Origin: Amoebophrya sp. AT5.2
Taxonomy: Eukaryota; Sar; Dinophyceae; Syndiniales; Amoebophryaceae
Length of the DNA stretch: 10,946 nt
Assembly (NCBI GenBank): GCA_005223375.1
Contig: RXOD01006215.1
Location: forward strand, 1 to 10,946
Reading direction: 5' to 3'
Shown here: piece after piece, positions 8,279-10,946 of the stretch
How positions within the stretch are numbered: position 1 is the stretch's first letter
Layout of the letters: the number at the start of each line of letters is the position of its first letter
Program-made: the position numbers and the translations under genes
The notes under the pieces: model-generated
What the model was told of the DNA's origin: nothing
What the model saw: only the letters and a program-made list of their open reading frames with translations
Database searches by the model: none

Positions 8279-8977
8279 TGCAAAAATTAGTTTGCTTTTG
8301 ATGTGAAGAAGAAGATGGATGACATCCAGTGCAAGTTGTGAGGACCTCTTTGTAATCCGGCGCATGGCCGCTTCTGAGAATGCAGGCGCCTGGTGAACAG
8401 GTGTGCAGAACACAAATTCTCGATAAAGGTTCAAATTCTTCATCAACATCATGACTTGGTGGAGAATCATGAGCAAAATCTTCGTGATGGTTTCGTCGCC
8501 GGCAAGAACTCCTGTCCGTCTACTGCTAGATGTGCGCTTCTCATGTCGACGTCGACGTCGTCTTTGTCTTGGTATACGCAATTACACTCCTCGTAAAGTC
8601 TTGGCACAACTCGTATCCGTCTTCACGTGCTACGTACCTGTGCGCTTCCACGCTCATGCTGAAGATGCTCATTCCGTCGTAATAATTTTGTTCGCGCACC
8701 TCCACCATTACCACTTTTTTTCGTGCTCGACGTTGACGGTCTTTTCGGTATCGTATTCGTTTACAGCAGGTGCATGTGCAGCAGCCTGATCATATCATTT
8801 TCTAATCTGGAACTCAGGTTTCTGTTCGATACCCATGTATCCCCATCTTCCTGTAAACCCGTCTCTACCCATGCGTTTTACACTCATTGCGTTTTTTACC
8901 CCCGTCATCTTGAAATCGAGCACCCACTTGATTTCCTCGTCTCATACCCAGCATTGCCATTTCCATTTGCATTTCCA
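8279..8977. other. Intergenic region, no separate gene supported
   Basis: About 700 nt between the acyltransferase stop and the J-domain gene. It is pyrimidine-rich in its second half. It contains a short GTCGAC simple repeat (8545-8560), a 10-bp palindrome CAGGCGCCTG near 8382 and CCATTT direct repeats just before ATG 8978. The frame of the downstream gene stays open back to a stop at 8660-8662, so part of it may be translated or be an upstream exon. No domain is seen. Confidence 0.5.
8545..8560. repeat. Short GTCGAC simple repeat
   Basis: Two copies of GTCGAC plus GTCG in tandem; each unit is itself palindromic. Probably simple-sequence drift. Confidence 0.7.
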
Positions 8978-10946
8978 ATGAATCCTAGCAGTTCGCAGCT
9001 CAATATCAGTGGTTCTCCCAGCGGGATGTCGGAGCCCCACTCACTCTATGACGACGCGAACATCACGAAGAGGCACGGCCACCTCCGCAACGACTCCGTC
9101 GATCCCTGGAAGAAGGAGCCGCGACCAGTGCTGCTGCCGAAAAAGGGTGCGTCGATCTTGGAGCAGCAGGGCCGACGAGGACGACTGGCTGCCACTGGTA
9201 AAAAGCCCCCCGAAAATAAGTCCGAGCTTCTAAGCAGCGGCAGTAGAAGTCTCCCGGCGCCGGACCACGAAATCGAAAACGAGTCGGGAAAAAAGTTAAC
9301 GCCGAAGGACCACAGCGTCGGTGCTGGTGCTTCGATTCCTCTCGACGAATCGCTCGACCCCTCCGTGTACTCGCGAAGCGCCCCGGGCAGCAGTCGCGAT
9401 GGTCGTGGTTTTTCGAGGTTACCTGCCGAAGCCGAGGACCACGATCTCGATGCTGGCGGAGCAGGCAGACAGCCGCGGGCAGAAGGAGAAAAAGTCAGAT
9501 CGGACGACGAGCCGAGCGAGGAGAGCGGAGCGGAAGATGGAGATGGTGCCAGTGGAATACAAGACGGAGCACTGTCAATGTCAGAGCCTGAAGAAAGCGC
9601 GAGCAGCACTTCCACTTCGGACGGACACGAAGAGGAGAAAGCATCAGAGATTCCAGATATTCAAATAGTGCCGCCCGAAGAAGACCTGCTTGGCGACCGA
9701 TACTCCAAAATCCCGTCCGCGTCACCAGTAGACAAACATTACAGCTATCGCGACACTTCGAAGGCTCACGAAAACCGCAAAACCGAGAACCTGACGCCCG
9801 AGCGCCAGCGCAGCATTTCAGCGGAGAAACAGCGAAAGGCGGTGCTGGCAGAAGCGAAGAAATCGGCTTCGGCAGGATCGTCAAAGGATTCGGTCAGTGA
9901 CGGGCTTGGTCGTGCACCATCTGAGCAGTCGTCTACAGGGACTGTTTCGCTTCTCGGCGGCAAGCGCGCATCGCCGTTGCGCAGGTCCTATGTCAGGCCC
10001 ACGTACCCGCTTGGCGACCTGCATTCCAAGGTGCTGTCCGCCGCGGACAAAAGTTACCGCTACAGGGCTTCTTCGGCAGCACACGAGAACCGCAAGAGCG
10101 AGAACCGTTTGCCGGATCTGCAGCGTGCGGTCGAGTTGTCCGAAAACCGCCGTTCCCGGTCTCTGAGCGCGAGCGACAAAACGTACCGGTTCCTCGCCCC
10201 GTCGATTTCGCACGAAAATCGCACCAGCAAGACCTTATCCCCCGAGAAAAGGGAGCAGATCGCGGCGGAGAGACTTCGCAAGGCGGTGCAGAAAACGTCG
10301 ATCCTGAACCAAACCGCCTGGAAGGCAGCGCGGGCGAGCGAGCTGCGGGAGCAGCGCAGAGCGTCCGCCGCTGAGCGCCGCGTGTCCGACGCAGACATGT
10401 TCGCCGCGCGGCATGTGCGCTACAGCGGCATCAATTTCGACTTGGACAGCCTGGTCGCCGACGTAGAACATGTTTTTTCGCGACTTGAAAATGACTTCAA
10501 GCTTGCCGGCGATAGAGACCGCACGCCGCCACTGTCGCTCAGAATGGTCGCAAAGCATGTAACATCTCTGAACGGCTCCCGCGGTCGCGCGAGCAGAGCC
10601 TTCTCCTCGGCGCATCGCAGCGCCCCCGGAACTATGTTTCAAAATCACTACGCTGTCCTGCAGCTATCGGGACCGGCCCCGGAGAGCACCGACACACAAG
10701 CCGCCACAGCGAGGGTGAAACTAGCCTACTTCAAGCGGGCGAAAGAGGTCCATCCGGATTCGGCGAGTGGTTCGTCGACCAATTTTCTCGCCTTGCACGA
10801 AGCGTATCGCGTCTTGAAGGAAGTAGCCAGCCGGACTGCTTACGACCGCTTGTGGCGCGAAAAGCTTGTGGAGAACAAAGAAACTCCTTCGGCCCCTGCG
10901 TCCAAAGCCAAAGGAGGCAGCCTGGTCTCTATCGGCGGCGACCTTG
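8978..10946 (+). CDS. J-domain (DnaJ-like) protein with internal repeats, 3' partial
   Basis: A single frame stays open for 656 codons from ATG 8978 to the window edge, so the C-terminus is missing. A J domain lies at about 556-627: YAVLQLSG (helix I), ARVKLAYFKRAKEVHPD with the Hsp70-activating His-Pro-Asp at 592-594 (codons 10751-10759), FLALHEAYRVLKE, and SRTAYDRLWRE. It should stimulate an Hsp70. There is no Gly/Phe region or zinc-finger in view, so it is a class C (type III) member in which the J domain is far from the N-terminus. Residues 1-235 are charged and low complexity. About 238-438 hold three repeats with a DK..Y and HENR core, and 438-480 is Arg/Ala/Glu-rich and probably helical. 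No signal peptide or membrane segment is visible. The start is uncertain: ATG 8774 and ATG 9026 are in the same frame. 8978 is chosen because coding-like GC-rich composition begins about there. Confidence 0.85.
   Translation, partial: MNPSSSQLNISGSPSGMSEPHSLYDDANITKRHGHLRNDSVDPWKKEPRPVLLPKKGASILEQQGRRGRLAATGKKPPENKSELLSSGSRSLPAPDHEIENESGKKLTPKDHSVGAGASIPLDESLDPSVYSRSAPGSSRDGRGFSRLPAEAEDHDLDAGGAGRQPRAEGEKVRSDDEPSEESGAEDGDGASGIQDGALSMSEPEESASSTSTSDGHEEEKASEIPDIQIVPPEEDLLGDRYSKIPSASPVDKHYSYRDTSKAHENRKTENLTPERQRSISAEKQRKAVLAEAKKSASAGSSKDSVSDGLGRAPSEQSSTGTVSLLGGKRASPLRRSYVRPTYPLGDLHSKVLSAADKSYRYRASSAAHENRKSENRLPDLQRAVELSENRRSRSLSASDKTYRFLAPSISHENRTSKTLSPEKREQIAAERLRKAVQKTSILNQTAWKAARASELREQRRASAAERRVSDADMFAARHVRYSGINFDLDSLVADVEHVFSRLENDFKLAGDRDRTPPLSLRMVAKHVTSLNGSRGRASRAFSSAHRSAPGTMFQNHYAVLQLSGPAPESTDTQAATARVKLAYFKRAKEVHPDSASGSSTNFLALHEAYRVLKEVASRTAYDRLWREKLVENKETPSAPASKAKGGSLVSIGGDL
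9689..10291 (+). repeat. Three-copy protein repeat (DK..Y...S..HENR)
   Basis: The core aligns without gaps three times, starting at codons 9731, 10046 and 10175 (residues 252, 357, 400): DKHYSYRDTS..HENRK, DKSYRYRASS..HENRK, DKTYRFLAPS..HENRT, with His always 12 residues after Asp. Copies 1 and 3 also share a tail (LTPERQ...RKAV and LSPEKR...RKAV). Copies 1 and 2 share a head (LGD..SK..SA). Spacing is 105 then 43 residues, so the copies are dispersed. I know of no named family with this pattern. Confidence 0.85.

Noticed and set aside
8428..8438. GGTTCAAATTC, resembling a tRNA T-loop or B box
   Set aside because: The flanking bases do not form a good T stem, and no A box, anticodon arm or acceptor stem is found upstream.
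7943..8581. 212-codon open frame on the - strand
   Set aside because: It overlaps acyltransferase exon 3 antisense and runs into non-coding sequence; no recognisable motif.
9046..9615. 189-codon open frame on the - strand
   Set aside because: It is antisense to the J-domain gene; its Ser/Pro/Leu-rich composition follows from the Arg/Glu/Ser codons of the opposite strand.

Overview
The window is eukaryotic nuclear DNA, most likely from a protist. Four protein-coding genes all lie on the + strand. Three are split by short introns of 116 to 214 nt with GT...AG ends, and the fourth runs off the right edge. Exons are GC-rich; introns and intergenic stretches are richer in A+T or pyrimidine. Co-directional genes, compact introns and targeting-type N-termini fit an alveolate or similar protist, but nothing seen fixes the lineage.

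Layout. (1) 20-1175: a two-exon gene of unknown family, with a low-complexity acidic N-terminus and a well-ordered C-terminal half. (2) 2325-4065: a complete five-exon branched-chain amino acid aminotransferase (BCAT) with a probable mitochondrial presequence. All four of its splice junctions can be placed by family conservation. (3) 5909-8278: a three-exon HXXXD (BAHD-type) acyl-CoA-dependent acyltransferase. It keeps the catalytic H-x-x-x-D, lacks a recognisable second DFGWG motif and carries a Ser-rich insert. (4) 8978 to the right edge: an Arg/Ser/Glu-rich J-domain (DnaJ-like co-chaperone) protein whose J domain with intact HPD is preceded by a three-copy repeat not tied to any family I know.

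The gaps 1176-2324, 4066-5908 and 8279-8977 hold no gene I can support. They contain a G-run, a 9-bp hairpin next to a perfect 16-nt tandem duplication, a palindrome, a GC-rich exon-like island and short simple repeats.

The genes do not form an obvious pathway. BCAT starts branched-chain amino acid breakdown, which yields branched acyl-CoAs, and these are possible donors for the neighbouring acyltransferase. That link is a hypothesis. The least explained items are the HENR repeats of the J-domain protein and the unknown protein at the left edge.
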